Shown here: piece after piece, positions 12,756-22,800 of the stretch
Position numbering within the stretch: the first letter of the stretch is position 1
Layout: every line of letters begins with the position of its first letter
Assembly (NCBI GenBank): GCA_930367205.1
Contig: OV884011.1
Location: 115,193,866-115,257,865 of the forward strand
Length of the DNA stretch: 64,000 bases
Reading direction: 5' to 3'
DNA from: Acanthosoma haemorrhoidale
Lineage: Eukaryota > Arthropoda > Insecta > Hemiptera > Acanthosomatidae
Translations under genes and position numbers: made by a program
The notes under the pieces: generated by a model
What the model saw: only the letters and a program-made list of their open reading frames with translations
The model's database searches: none
What the model was told of the DNA's origin: nothing

Positions 12756-13501
12756 TTTTTTTTTTTTTTTTTTTTTTTTTTCCCTCTTAGCTCTTAAACT
12801 TATAAAAATAGGATGTGGGGAAAATAAAGAAAAATTATTTTGGGCTAATGAGTGCCTTTCACTAAGGGGAGTCCCCCATTTGAAGGATGTATGAGAAGGA
12901 TATAGGGTGTGGTATGCCTAAAAAGGCGGATGGAATCAGGAAGGTAGTGAGAGTCTACCAAGGGTTGAGCCTAGGGGCACCTAGGCAATGGATTGTAGTC
13001 GGTCAGGCAAACCCTGGCCCGCCCCGGCAGGGGCCTGAAATGAGTCAGCCTCTCGGCCGGAAGGTCGACCCTGCTTACACAGGTAGATGGGGTCATTGTG
13101 GCTTCGGTTGAGTCAGCCGGGAGATCGGCCACGATATCTCGGCTGGGTGTAGTTCATTCAGTCATCGGGTTCAATGACGTCGATCATCCTCCAGGCTTCG
13201 GCGGTCCAGCAGTGCTTCCATCTGACGGGCATTGGTGGTGGTTGAAGGTCGGAGAATGGTGGGTTGTGGCTATGTCTGAGTTAGTCAAAAAATTTGATGT
13301 GCCTTCTCTTGATAAAATCTTGATTGGTGAGCACTTTAAATTTTTTATGCATCTCGTCTGCCTTCATTCGGTCGAACGGGGTATGTTTGAGGGAGGTGCG
13401 GAGAACTCTGTTCTGAAATTGCTGGAGCGTTTGGAGAGTGTTAGGAGTCAGATACTTGAAGAGAGGGGTCCCATACATCAAAGCAGGTCTTAGGACGTTT
13501 A
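12756..13501 (-). mobile_element. Jockey-like LINE, 5'-truncated, poly-A tail
   Basis: A run of 26 T (12756-12781) on the plus strand is the poly-A tail of a minus-strand retroposon. It is followed inward by about 500 bp of 3' untranslated sequence and the last 73 codons of a reverse transcriptase frame ending at 13281. Coding similarity stops abruptly near 13501, the normal signature of 5' truncation during LINE insertion. The protein end is clearly related to the LINE at 37406-38945. The copy lies inside repeat family R1. Confidence 0.8.
13281..13499 (-). pseudogene. LINE reverse transcriptase C-terminal fragment
   Basis: The frame reads VLRPALMYGTPLFKYL and then LQQFQNRVLR, ending IKFFD and a TAA stop. 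The L-Y-G-x-P ... L-Q-x-x-Q-N-x-x-L-R pattern is the region just after the reverse transcriptase thumb in Jockey-clade non-LTR retrotransposons, where ORF2 ends. The same pattern, LLYGAPLFRHL and LQQFQNGIL, occurs in the copy at 37824-38078. The catalytic YADD region was lost by 5' truncation, so the fragment is inactive. Confidence 0.75.
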
Positions 13502-13519
13502 TATGATAATTATTAATAT

Positions 13520-14440
13520 TAGATATAACAGCAACAAATACTGTTCATCCCTTCATAGCCATGATCCACGGTTCGTTTACCGCTCTTTCATGCCCGCTAA
13601 TTTTGAATTAATCAAAGGCAACATCACAAACTCACAATATCTAAATATCATAACATTCGAGTCCGCTCCAATTTAAAAATTTTTGAGCTAGTCGATAAAA
13701 AATTTTTTATTTCACTTTCACTTTTTCAGCACTTTAACAATTTTGGATTCAATTACAATATCAAAATATGTGTCACCAAAATTTTACATGTTTACAAATG
13801 TAATTGTACCATACAGACATTTTAACATTTAACTGTGTTACAATAAATTTTCAATTTCAAAGTTTTTACATTGCTTGATTGACATTAGTTTAGAATAAGG
13901 TTTTCAATTGATTTTAATTTTTAACTTTTTAGATAGATTTTAACATATTTTCAAATTTGATTGTACAAATAAACATTCCAACATATAAATACAATACAAT
14001 AAAGTTCAATTTCCAAGTTTTTATATGTGCCTGATTGACATTATTTTATAATAGGGTTTTCAATTAATTTTAATTTTCTATTGTTTATATAGATTTTAAC
14101 ATATTGACCAATTTTATTGTACAAAGAAACATTTTAACATTTAAATACACTACAATAAAATTCAATTTTCAAGTTTTTACATACCATACGATTAGCATTA
14201 TTTTAATAATAAAAATAATTTTTTTTTTATATAATTATAATCCTTGGCACAAAAAACACCCCTGAACTTGTTTTCAAAGTCTTTCCATTTATTAATTTTA
14301 TTAATATAACGGCAACACATAATGTTCAGCCCTTTATAGCCAAGATCCACGGGTCGTTTACCCTGCCCTTTTATGCCCGCTAATTTCGAATTTAAATCAA
14401 AAGCACATCACAAATTCACAACTGCTAAATATCACAACAA
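13520..14440. repeat. R1 segment: ~140-bp direct repeats flanking a ~156-bp tandem repeat
   Basis: Positions 13520-13665 and 14298-14440 are imperfect direct copies sharing TCATAGCCATGATCCACG-like, TCGTTTACC and ATGCCCGCTAATTT blocks. Between them a unit beginning GATTGACATT recurs at 13877, 14033 and (as GATTAGCATT) 14190, a period of 156-157 bp. Related sequence appears at 27355-27757. No coding content is visible. Confidence 0.65.
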
Positions 14441-15190
14441 TATATTATTACGTTTTTCATAAAAAGTTTCAATTTTATTTTTAATTCTATCTTTATATTT
14501 TTCTTATCTTATTATTTATTATCTGACGTTTTCAAGGTTCTGCTAATAAAAAATAATTCTGGCAAAAGGTGAATTTAATTACAAATAAAACAAAAACTTA
14601 AATTAATTATATATAAATACTTGTTTACAATTTTGCTTCTTCTTCTTCTTTTATCCTCATCAGTTATCCTTTAGCCAGATTACTTCGTTATCAGTCCTTA
14701 CGTTGGGCGCCAAATATTACATTCTTCGAAAGATAACGTAATTTTATTTTTATTCTTTAACTTTAAATTTATTTTATTTACTTATTATCTGATGTTTTTT
14801 AGGTTCTATTAACAAAAAAAAAACTTAAATTAATTATATATAAATACTTGTTTACAATTTTGCTTCTTCTTCTTCTTTTATCCTCATCAGTTATCTTCCA
14901 ACCAAATCAATTCTTTTTCTTTTCATGCAATATCTCTTCTTGGTTCTTCTAAGTCCAATACCACTAACCAAACGAAATTTTAAAGTTTTTCTGACACACA
15001 ATTTACAACTAACATGTATCACGGGCTAGAGTGAATAATTCTGTGTTTTCATCATCACAACAACCAGTACTACTTGCCCTTTTGATTTTGCCTCCACTCT
15101 CAATTGTTTGTATTTTTGCCTTCTTGATAAGTTGGATTAAATCTTTACATTTAAAATTCTTATCTTTTATCTTGGAGAAGACATCACTTG
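14440..15190 (-). repeat. R1 segment: LTR-like repeats with a primer-binding-like site
   Basis: Two copies of a roughly 140-180 bp block (14505-14680 and 14755-14890) share TATCTGA.GTTTT, GGTTCT, AATTATATATAAATACTTG and CTTCTTCTTCTTTTATCCTC. Between them the minus strand reads TGGCGCCCAACG (14712-14701), the start of a typical LTR-retroelement primer-binding site. This suggests a minus-strand LTR followed by a leader. 15009-15233 (minus) is a 74-codon frame, TIESGGKIKRAS...CCDDENTELF, whose sequence recurs decayed at 27200-27350. I cannot identify its product. The junction with the next relic is near 15190. Confidence 0.5.
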
Positions 15191-15197
15191 AAATGAA

Positions 15198-15548
15198 GTG
15201 ATTCGGGAGAAAAGAGATTCGAGAATAGACCAAGGAACATCAGAATTTATCCACCACAAGCGCACAACCAACCAATTCCTCAAAACCCTCGTCGAAGTGT
15301 TATTCCAAGAAAGGAGTACCACCAGCCAATCAACTCAGACTAATTATAGAAGAAGTTATAACCAAAATTATAATTCAACCCATTATCAATATAATCAGAA
15401 TTATAATCAAAACCGTAATCGAGGAGAGAATTTTAATTATCAGAACGATTTCCCATTAATCCAAATCAAGACAAATAGTCAAGGAATAATCAATCAACCT
15501 TTTCTAGTCAAAAAGAAAAGCCTTTATCAGAGCCATGGAGATGTTTAA
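15198..15548 (+). pseudogene. Ty3/gypsy gag C-terminal relic
   Basis: A 116-codon frame with a segment rich in Asn, Gln, Tyr and Arg (NYNQNRNRGENFNYQ). This is like the nucleocapsid ends of the 412/mdg1-type Ty3/gypsy Gag proteins, which use basic Asn/Gln-rich tails instead of zinc knuckles. The frame has no proper upstream gag. It is followed on the same strand by protease- and reverse transcriptase-like pieces, which supports the assignment. The composition argument is weak alone. Inactive. Confidence 0.45.
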
Positions 15549-15639
15549 CGACTTTGAAGAATCGGAAGTTGGTCGATCCCACCCAAGAAAATTTCAAAGA
15601 AAAAGTAACCATCAAACCTGTTTCCCATACCCCTCCATT

Positions 15640-16204
15640 TACAAAATAAAACTAAACTGGATGTTTCAATCAGCTCAGTAGCGTAATTAACAAAAGAATT
15701 CACAGGTTTATTAACAAATGACAATTTAATAGAACAAAAAACTCTCAAACATTTTATTAAATACTCCGAAATTATTATCAAAATTAACAACGTAGAATAT
15801 TAAGCATAGTTAGATACTCCATCTGAAGTCACTTGCATAAAAGAAAATACATATTAGACAATAAAATCGAATCTAGACCCAATGACTTATAGTGATCTGC
15901 CAGTACAAAACTTGTGGATTATTACGGCAATCAATAAAAAGTCTAAAAAGATTAATAAAGAAATAATTATCCCTGTTAAATTCTCCGAAGAACTACAACA
16001 TGATTTACACCTATATATCATCAACAACCTGAAACAGGATTTTCTTGTCGGTATAAATACATTAAACAAATTAAATGCAAAGGTGGACATTCAAAATAAA
16101 AAGTTAATTCTCTTAATTGGCAATAAAAAAATAAAATTAGATTTCTACCACGATTCACTTAAAGACAGTGAACAATTACAAGTTTACAAAATTAGCGTTA
16201 TCTG
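15640..16204 (+). pseudogene. Ty3/gypsy protease relic
   Basis: The best part is the frame 15882-16204. It contains FLVGINTLNKLNAKVDIQNK, matching the G-x-x-x-L-x-x-x-x-A-x-I-D/V-x-x-N-K segment that closes retroelement aspartic proteases. Upstream, at 15655-15720, remnants of the active-site region can be sensed in shifting frames (SISSV, INKRIHRFINK), but no intact Asp-Thr-Gly remains. Several frameshifts and stops make it nonfunctional. Confidence 0.55.
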
Positions 16205-16266
16205 AATTCATGAATTAATTCAGATTACAAACCAACCATTTTATTATGCTGGATAAGTTTAAATAC

Positions 16267-16437
16267 CACAGGGTATTACGGCACAACCAAATAAAGTCAA
16301 ATTAATACACGATTTCCCAATACCGAAAAATAGAAAGTTTAATTGCTTTTCTTGTTTAAAAAGTTATTATCAGAAATGCTCTCAACAGTATTCACACCAT
16401 TTCGGAAAAGTAAATAGACTTGCAAAACAGTATTTCT
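16267..16437 (+). pseudogene. Ty3/gypsy reverse transcriptase thumb-region relic
   Basis: One frame reads ITAQPNKVKLIHDFPIPKN, then CLKSYYQK and QQYSHHFGKVNRLAKQ. This matches the P-x-K-V-x-x-I-x-x-F-P-x-P-K ... F-L-G-L-x-x-Y-Y-R-K-F-I-P-x-F-S stretch between the reverse transcriptase palm and RNase H in Ty3/gypsy Pol. Protease and catalytic palm are not joined to it, so a large internal deletion lies near 16205-16266. RNase H and integrase are absent. Confidence 0.65.
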
Positions 16438-16615
16438 TTATTTTTTTGAAATTTTTTTTTTTGTTCGTAGAATTGTTTTTTAATCCAATTTTTTTTCTTA
16501 ATGATTTTAATGAGGTTTCATTGTCACGATAAGAATATTATTCCTTTGTTTTAATTGTGATGTATATACTTACTAATTAAAATTGATTTTCTTAGATAAT
16601 TATGCTTCTTTTATT

Positions 16616-17071
16616 TTATCTTTGGATCTGTTTCTTTCTTTGTATATACAACCAAGCCATAGCAGAAGGAATCTCTTCTCTGGAAGCAATGTGGCCTCTT
16701 GAAGTCATTTCCTTCTGAACCATTTGTGAAATAACTTCAGGTCTAACAGTTTCTTGTTGCATAATACAGGTCATTTTTCGAGTTGCATCTCTTAAAACTT
16801 CAATATGATTTGAGAAAGCAGTTGTTACATTATCAACTATTCCAACATCAGAGTTTCTAATTTCTTTAATAGCTGTTAAACCGGTTAATATAGCATCTAC
16901 TTTTACATCAATAATAGTTATTGATTGAAATAATGCTGCATTAATTTCAGAACCTATTTTTTCCTTAATTATGTCAACTTCACCTTGATTTGTAAATAAA
17001 CACTCACCATATTCTTCAGATAGTGAGATCTCATCTGTGGTGACATCTTCATACATCAGTAACTTCTTCAT
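16616..17071 (-). CDS. Unidentified 151-residue protein, helical; possibly relic of a captured gene
   Basis: A complete ATG-to-stop frame of 151 codons with balanced, protein-like composition, unlike the low-complexity frames around it. The N-terminus is acidic (DVTTDEISLSEEYGE). Residues 35-110 have a spaced hydrophobic pattern suggesting long helices or a coiled coil (VDAILTGLTAIKEI, HIEVLRDATRKM). The C-terminus is basic (IQRKKQIQR). I do not recognise a family. It lies just downstream of three broken frames on the same strand without visible introns. Such a string of short colinear frames recalls an integrated RNA-virus segment with a phosphoprotein-like product, but that is speculation. 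It could equally be a lineage-specific host exon. Confidence 0.4.
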   Translation of the reverse strand: MKKLLMYEDVTTDEISLSEEYGECLFTNQGEVDIIKEKIGSEINAALFQSITIIDVKVDAILTGLTAIKEIRNSDVGIVDNVTTAFSNHIEVLRDATRKMTCIMQQETVRPEVISQMVQKEMTSRGHIASREEIPSAMAWLYIQRKKQIQR

Positions 17072-17104
17072 ACATTTTCTCTCTCAGCCCATCATTTTAG
17101 ATTG

Positions 17105-17446
17105 GTCTTAGTTGCTTCATTAACTTTCATTTCGTCATGTATGACCTGCTTGAAGTATTCTATAGTCAAGCACTTTATCAACTCTCGTGCTACTATGATA
17201 TTTTTGGTATGAGTATGATATAATGCCGATTGATAAGTTGGCCATCATTGTTTATCATCTGAAGTATGCTATAACAACATTCAGATCAAAGTTAGTGAGT
17301 AATGAATCTCCTTTGAAATCACTCTGATTCCAGTCGCCTGCATACTTTGCCTTCTTCTTTTTGTCTACTCTACTCAGGATAAATCTTATTATCCTAACAG
17401 AAAAATATAAAACACAAGCGTAACTAAATCTTTTCAATAAGTACAT
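17105..17446 (-). pseudogene. Unidentified broken reading frame
   Basis: The first part (17446-17255) reads FILSRVDKKKKAKYAGDW and then FKGDSLLTNFDLNVVIAYF before stops. After a frame change, 17210-17105 reads IIVARELIKCLTIEYFKQVI and then HDEMKVNEATKTN before a stop. Both are protein-like and lie directly upstream of the frame at 16616-17071. At least one frameshift and several stops interrupt it. I cannot assign a family. Confidence 0.35.
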
Positions 17447-17989
17447 ATCATCAAGAAATTCTCATAAGATATCTAGATAAGCTTTCCTTCCTAAAGCAGG
17501 AATACACGCGAGTGCTGGTTAATAGAACAGTTCTTATTCTGGAGAGTTAACTGCGATAAGACTACACATAGACTCTTTGTTCTTTTCACTATAACGGGAG
17601 CATAAATTGAAACGTGTCTAAACTAGCTAAGGTGACTAATACAATGGTAAATAAAATGTAAGGATTAATTGTAAATGATGTTAAAGAGTTTGATCTTTAA
17701 GGTCAAGACTGAGGTATGTTACAATATAAATTCACAATAAACCAACAATATATGTACTCATAATTATAAATATTGTTCTGATCTTTACTTTTGAGATTTT
17801 TAATTTGAGCTAAAATGAGACATGATAATAAAATAAAAAAGTAATTAATATCTGTATATAGATAAAAACAATTTTTTTTAATAATTTGAAATTTAAAATC
17901 TCAGGTGGGTTCCTTCCTTCCATTTAAAAACTTGAATATGAAATTTATAGCTCAATCAAGTTGTATAAATAATTAAAAAAAAAAGACAA

Positions 17990-18106
17990 ATAATTACAGA
18001 GTTGTTTTTGTTGGCAGTATCCTTGATTCATTACCATATGGATTACATAATTCATTAGGGGGGCAAGCTGCTTGAAATCTTATATATCATTCTATATAGT
18101 AACAAG
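17990..18106 (-). pseudogene. Unidentified short coding relic
   Basis: A stop-bounded stretch reads DFKQLAPLMNYVIHMVMNQG followed by YCQQKQLCNYL. Composition and spacing look like real protein. It lies between the two neighbouring minus-strand relics and on the same strand, so it may belong to the same decayed insert. Confidence 0.25.
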
Positions 18107-18217
18107 CAGTGCTTTCTTATTAAACAGTGGTCTTGACTGACTCTCTCAATGATTACTTAATTACTGACAGTCACATTAATAACCCTTAAGCTCCAATCGA
18201 GATGCAATGAAATGGAC

Positions 18218-18970
18218 TTAACTAAATTTATCATGTGCCTCCCCTACCTGAAGTGTTCCCACCATTCCTCTCATTCTGTCTGTATTATCTTTTGGAAATA
18301 TTCTTGCCAAAGATTTTCCAATGCAATATAAGTAATCCTTTCTTTTGTGCTTTTCTTTTTTTAGGGGGAAATTATTTTCTTTCTAGATAGAAGAAGTGTC
18401 GTTTAACTCGATTCCATGAGTAAGATCAGAAGAAGAAGCACAGTTAGTGTGGAGTGGAGGATGTATGGTTGATGGGCCAGCTACTTTGTCACTCTGGCCT
18501 TTTGAAGGAGTTTCATAGTTTTTATGTTGTCCAATTGAGTTGTCAAAAGGAAGCAAAACTGTTGGATCATCCGTGGATTGAAGATTACTCATAACGTGGT
18601 TCTCAGATTGAAGAACTGTTGGTAGGAAGTCATAGTTCTTAGTAGCTGGTTGAGCAGAATTGTCATTTTTGTGAAGCAACAGTGCTATGCTAGACTTGAC
18701 TCAGTCTAGATTTTTTTCCATAGCAAGAATAGAGATGTGTCCCAAAGAACCAGTCCAGTTTTTAGTTGAGCACCAAAAAGTGTCAAGTTTTTCTTTCTCA
18801 ATATGTTGATTTAAAAAGTGAAAACCCTGTTGAAAATATTTTTTCTGTTGTGTGTCCACAACCCCATCACCAGTTGCATCCTTTTTCTCTCCCTGTACCT
18901 GAGCTGGGGCTGGGCATTTCTGAAATCTGTTTGCTGACTTAGTTCCAGTAATATTTTCATCATTGCGCAT
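18218..18970 (-). pseudogene. Unidentified ~250-codon frame with two in-frame stops
   Basis: From an ATG at 18970 to a TAA at 18218 a single frame runs through with only a TGA (18701-18703) and a TAG (18383-18385). The middle is polar and Ser/Thr/Pro/Asn-rich, suggesting disorder (VAGPSTIHPPLHTNCASSS). The last 50 codons look ordered (YCIGKSLARIFPKDNTDRM). Having no frameshift in 250 codons but two stops indicates a formerly coding, intronless frame. An exon with readthrough is less likely. The family is not recognised. See the finding on 16616-18970. Confidence 0.45.
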
Positions 18971-19718
18971 TTGATAACTTAGGAATTTTTTTTTTTTTTT
19001 AAGTTGAGGTATAAATAACACAAAAAATGTTTCAATAGTTAGCCACTCAGTATCTAATAGAAACAGAAATTCAACATGCTTGAAATTTAAAGAGCTTATT
19101 ACTAATCTGAATTACTTTTATATGTTGATAATCTTGTGTTGACAAAATTAATTTAAGAGTGTTTTACCACCCTGGCTAACTTCTAGGCAACATGCAGTAT
19201 AAGAGATCTAGTAATTGACCAACCCTCTAACTACTTAATTTTCGTAAATAAACATTCAATATTATTAGTTGAGTTATTTTAATGTGCATTGTTTTCTAAT
19301 ATTTGGATGCGAAACATAATATAATTAGAAATAATGTGAATATACTAACTACAATTCAATAAACTGTTATATAATATTGCAAGGAAACAAAAAATGTAGA
19401 CCAGCTATGACTTTCCGTTTGTCAGCACATCCCACAAAGCTCATGAGTGCTTATCACTTATCTCAATGCACATGTGAAAAGATATCAAACCTTAATTTAG
19501 AACAAATGATGGCGGCTGAAAGTATTGTTATTAAAATCCACCTATTGTCACATGATCAACTACTGGTGCCATTATCTTATGCACTAATTTTTCCTGTGAA
19601 TTGATTTTGTAACGATTAAAGAATTACAAAAAAAATGGTATTTAGTTCCACCAGACAACGTGTAATCATTTAGAATATTATTAATGTAATCAATAAACAG
19701 CAATATACCTTTATAAGA
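18971..19718. other. Spacer downstream of the reductase gene
   Basis: AT-rich, with no recognised gene. The presumed 3' untranslated region and cleavage site of the reductase lie at its right end. I see no exact AATAAA on the minus strand within 120 bases of the stop. The plus-strand frame at 19377-19604 has no motif and is probably chance. Confidence 0.4.
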
Positions 19719-19869
19719 CTATTCCACTTCTAATATAACTTTTCCTAATGGTTGCTTCTCTTTTATTAATTCAATTGCTTTGTTGACATCTTGAAGAGGA
19801 AATGTTGCGCTGATTGTGGGTGATATGAGACCCTGTTCTTTCATGTCTAGCACATCGTCCACTGCTTTC
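19719..19869 (-). CDS. Reductase exon 6 (C-terminus)
   Basis: 151 bases from acceptor TATTATAG|GAAAGC to TAG at 19719. It encodes KAVDDVLDMKEQGLISPTIS, then FPLQDVNKAIELI and the typical ending GKVILEVE. Confidence 0.9.
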
Positions 19870-22800
19870 CTATAATACATATTGCCATTAAAAGAGTAAA
19901 TTTAGATTGATAGTTAAGAATGAATAGACATAATATACTATTAAAGATTTTAAAAATTACTGTAAACATGATTAAGTAGTTAATTGGAAGAGGAGATTTA
20001 TTTAAGTTTACAATGTCCAACTCGTTGAAGCCTATTTATTGTCATGAATTTTTCTGAAGTTTCCTGATTCCTTGACAATTAAGATATTCCTAATTATACT
20101 TAATTTTCAAACAATTTTAATGAATACCTTTCTGTCACAAAAAATAAATTAATGTTGTTACACCTCCTATGAGGTAGGAGCTGACCAAAGTCCTAGTAGG
20201 TGGGTAGCGCTGAGGTCTGGTGAGGTTAGCACTTACAACCTTTAATTTGATTTTACCAACCCAATTTGTTACTTCTTTAGAGGCCTCCTTATTTATCCTC
20301 AGTAAATAAGGAGTACACTTCAACCCAGACCTTTCTCCAAAAAAAAAATCCTTGGTTGAGCTAAGGATCGAACCCGGGTCTCCCCAGTTAGAAGTCAGTA
20401 TATGCTTGTATATATTCGGGGACGGTCTCTGTCACATATATAAATGAAACTTCCTAACAGACGGGTAATTTACAGAGGCAATTGAATTATCCATAGAGAT
20501 ATTTTCATTACATTTTTAAAATTAAGGTTTAATCTCTAATGTACTCCGATTTAGGGGAAGGGGTTTCTTTGATTTTATAGATCTTCATGACAAAATTTTC
20601 TGAACAGAAATTAAATAGTCACTGTTTAGGCCCCGTGGAGCGTATCCCATGTTTTATTCAACAAAATTTTGCAACTTATGTGGTAGAATTTGTTATCAAT
20701 TGTGAACCTAACGTTTTAACGATAACATTTTATTAAAGCATTGAAGTTGCCCTTCATTTTTGTAATTTCATAGTAAATTCTTTTAAATATTTTGAGTAGA
20801 GAATCATTAAAAGTGAAAGATATCAGATGCATAGCTAATCTTTTCTTAATTTAGACGCTTTATAGTTCTGTAAGACTATTATTTAAAATCCATGAATTTA
20901 CAACAGCTGTGATTAAGCAAAGACATGTTTTTGTACTGTTTGATTGATTTGCATAAAGGATTGCAGTATGATACCATTTGATTGGAGACATCTAAATAGG
21001 ACTTTCCTTCATTATAAAGTAATAAAATTTCTGGTATTATGCAATCATTCCCTCTTTTATAAACATCAGTTTCATCAGAATGTTTATAAGAACATCACAC
21101 TTGTCTTTGCATTTTATTACAGTTAATCCAGCTTTACTTCAACAGGTCTTTTGGAATTCTGTGGCGATTTGATCTCATTGTTCCAATAGATGTGTTTTTC
21201 TAGCAATTAGTATTCTGGCTAGCTCGATACTAGTTATCGGTAAACAGTATTAACCTTATCAAACATATTTTCACATAATGATAGAACCCATTTCTAGGCG
21301 TCGTTTTCTCCAGATCTGATTTTTCCTCATAACCACAATAAATTTGAAAAGTGATTCTGTATCCGAGAGCCGAACATAATTTAAATATTTTTATAACATA
21401 CTTCTGTCAGTTTTGCTTTATATATAGCTTGAAAATAATGGGAATTTGTAAAGGAATTAGCGATTCAACCACACAAACAATTTCGCCTGTGTCATAATAC
21501 TTCTGAAAATTTTCATTCAACATATCATCATGTAATATCAATTATTACTCAAATTTCGTACAGTTCACATTTTTATTTTCATATCACAAAAATGCAGCAT
21601 TCATAATAAGAGTTTAAAATGATTCCTTAACATTCCAGAAGAAGGAAGACTTGGTGCATAAGCTGGATCTTAGGACCAATATAGATGAGTTAGGGTTTTA
21701 CTATTCCCATCCTCATGATGAGCGCAAAATATCGTTTAATGTTGTTTTTGACTATAAGTTTCCATTTTTTTAATAACAATTTTTCATACATTGTTAGTGT
21801 CTTAAACTATAATTTTGAAGATTTTATCACTTAGTAACAATAAATAAATGCCTTCTATTTTCTCTTTACTTCGATCTAGTATTTTAAAGCCAGGTGTACC
21901 AATGAAAGGCATTTTTGGTTTCCAATGGGATCAAACTCGACTTTAAGTAGAGTTTCGAGAAGTAGTTGTATTGTAATTGTTAACACTGGATTCGTCTTTT
22001 CTTCTTCACTGCTAGAAAATACTATATTGCAGCATGTAGAAAGATGATGAATAAGGATTATTTCACTTGAAGTAGGTATCGGTTGAATAATCTTCAGAGC
22101 TTATTTGTGTGATCATACAGCCTTTCATTTTAACTTCTGAGAGTGGCAAATTTGTAATGTGATGCATAAATAAGATGTCATACATCCTCTGTTAGATTTA
22201 ACTTTAGATATACACTGAAATGAATAAACACCAGGTTTAGTCAAGTCATTGTCTCAATGACGCTTAAATAAATTACTGATTGAAACTTGGTTTATGCAGT
22301 TGGTACAAAAAGCAGTAGAAAAAAATGAGTGTCAACCCGCATGGGGTGTGCTCACCTCATGATACGATAAACACTGTATGCATGCATACATGACTTTACA
22401 GTAAATTTTTTTTAAATCTTTGTTTTACAATGAGAATTCCGACTAGTTTGAACAGACAGTTCAGCTCATGGAACATGTTAATGGTCTCACCACACATTGT
22501 CTTTAGCATAAGCAATAAATATCTCAAATCAGTTGGTCTGTGAATGTTTAAATGGATTTGTTGGAACAATTTTTACAATAAGTATATCAAAAGAGACTAA
22601 AGATTGCACCAATTATGAATAGTTAATAATTATAAATGGCTTACCTGTAAACAGCGAAATCATGCTTTCTATAACTGGTGAGAGATACCCCTGATAAACT
22701 GAAAGATGGTAGAGAAAGCAGTTCTGCTATCCTTATGCGAGGTATCTCTGATTGAGTATAACCGGCTACTATTATATGACCTTCATGGCTTATGCTGCAA

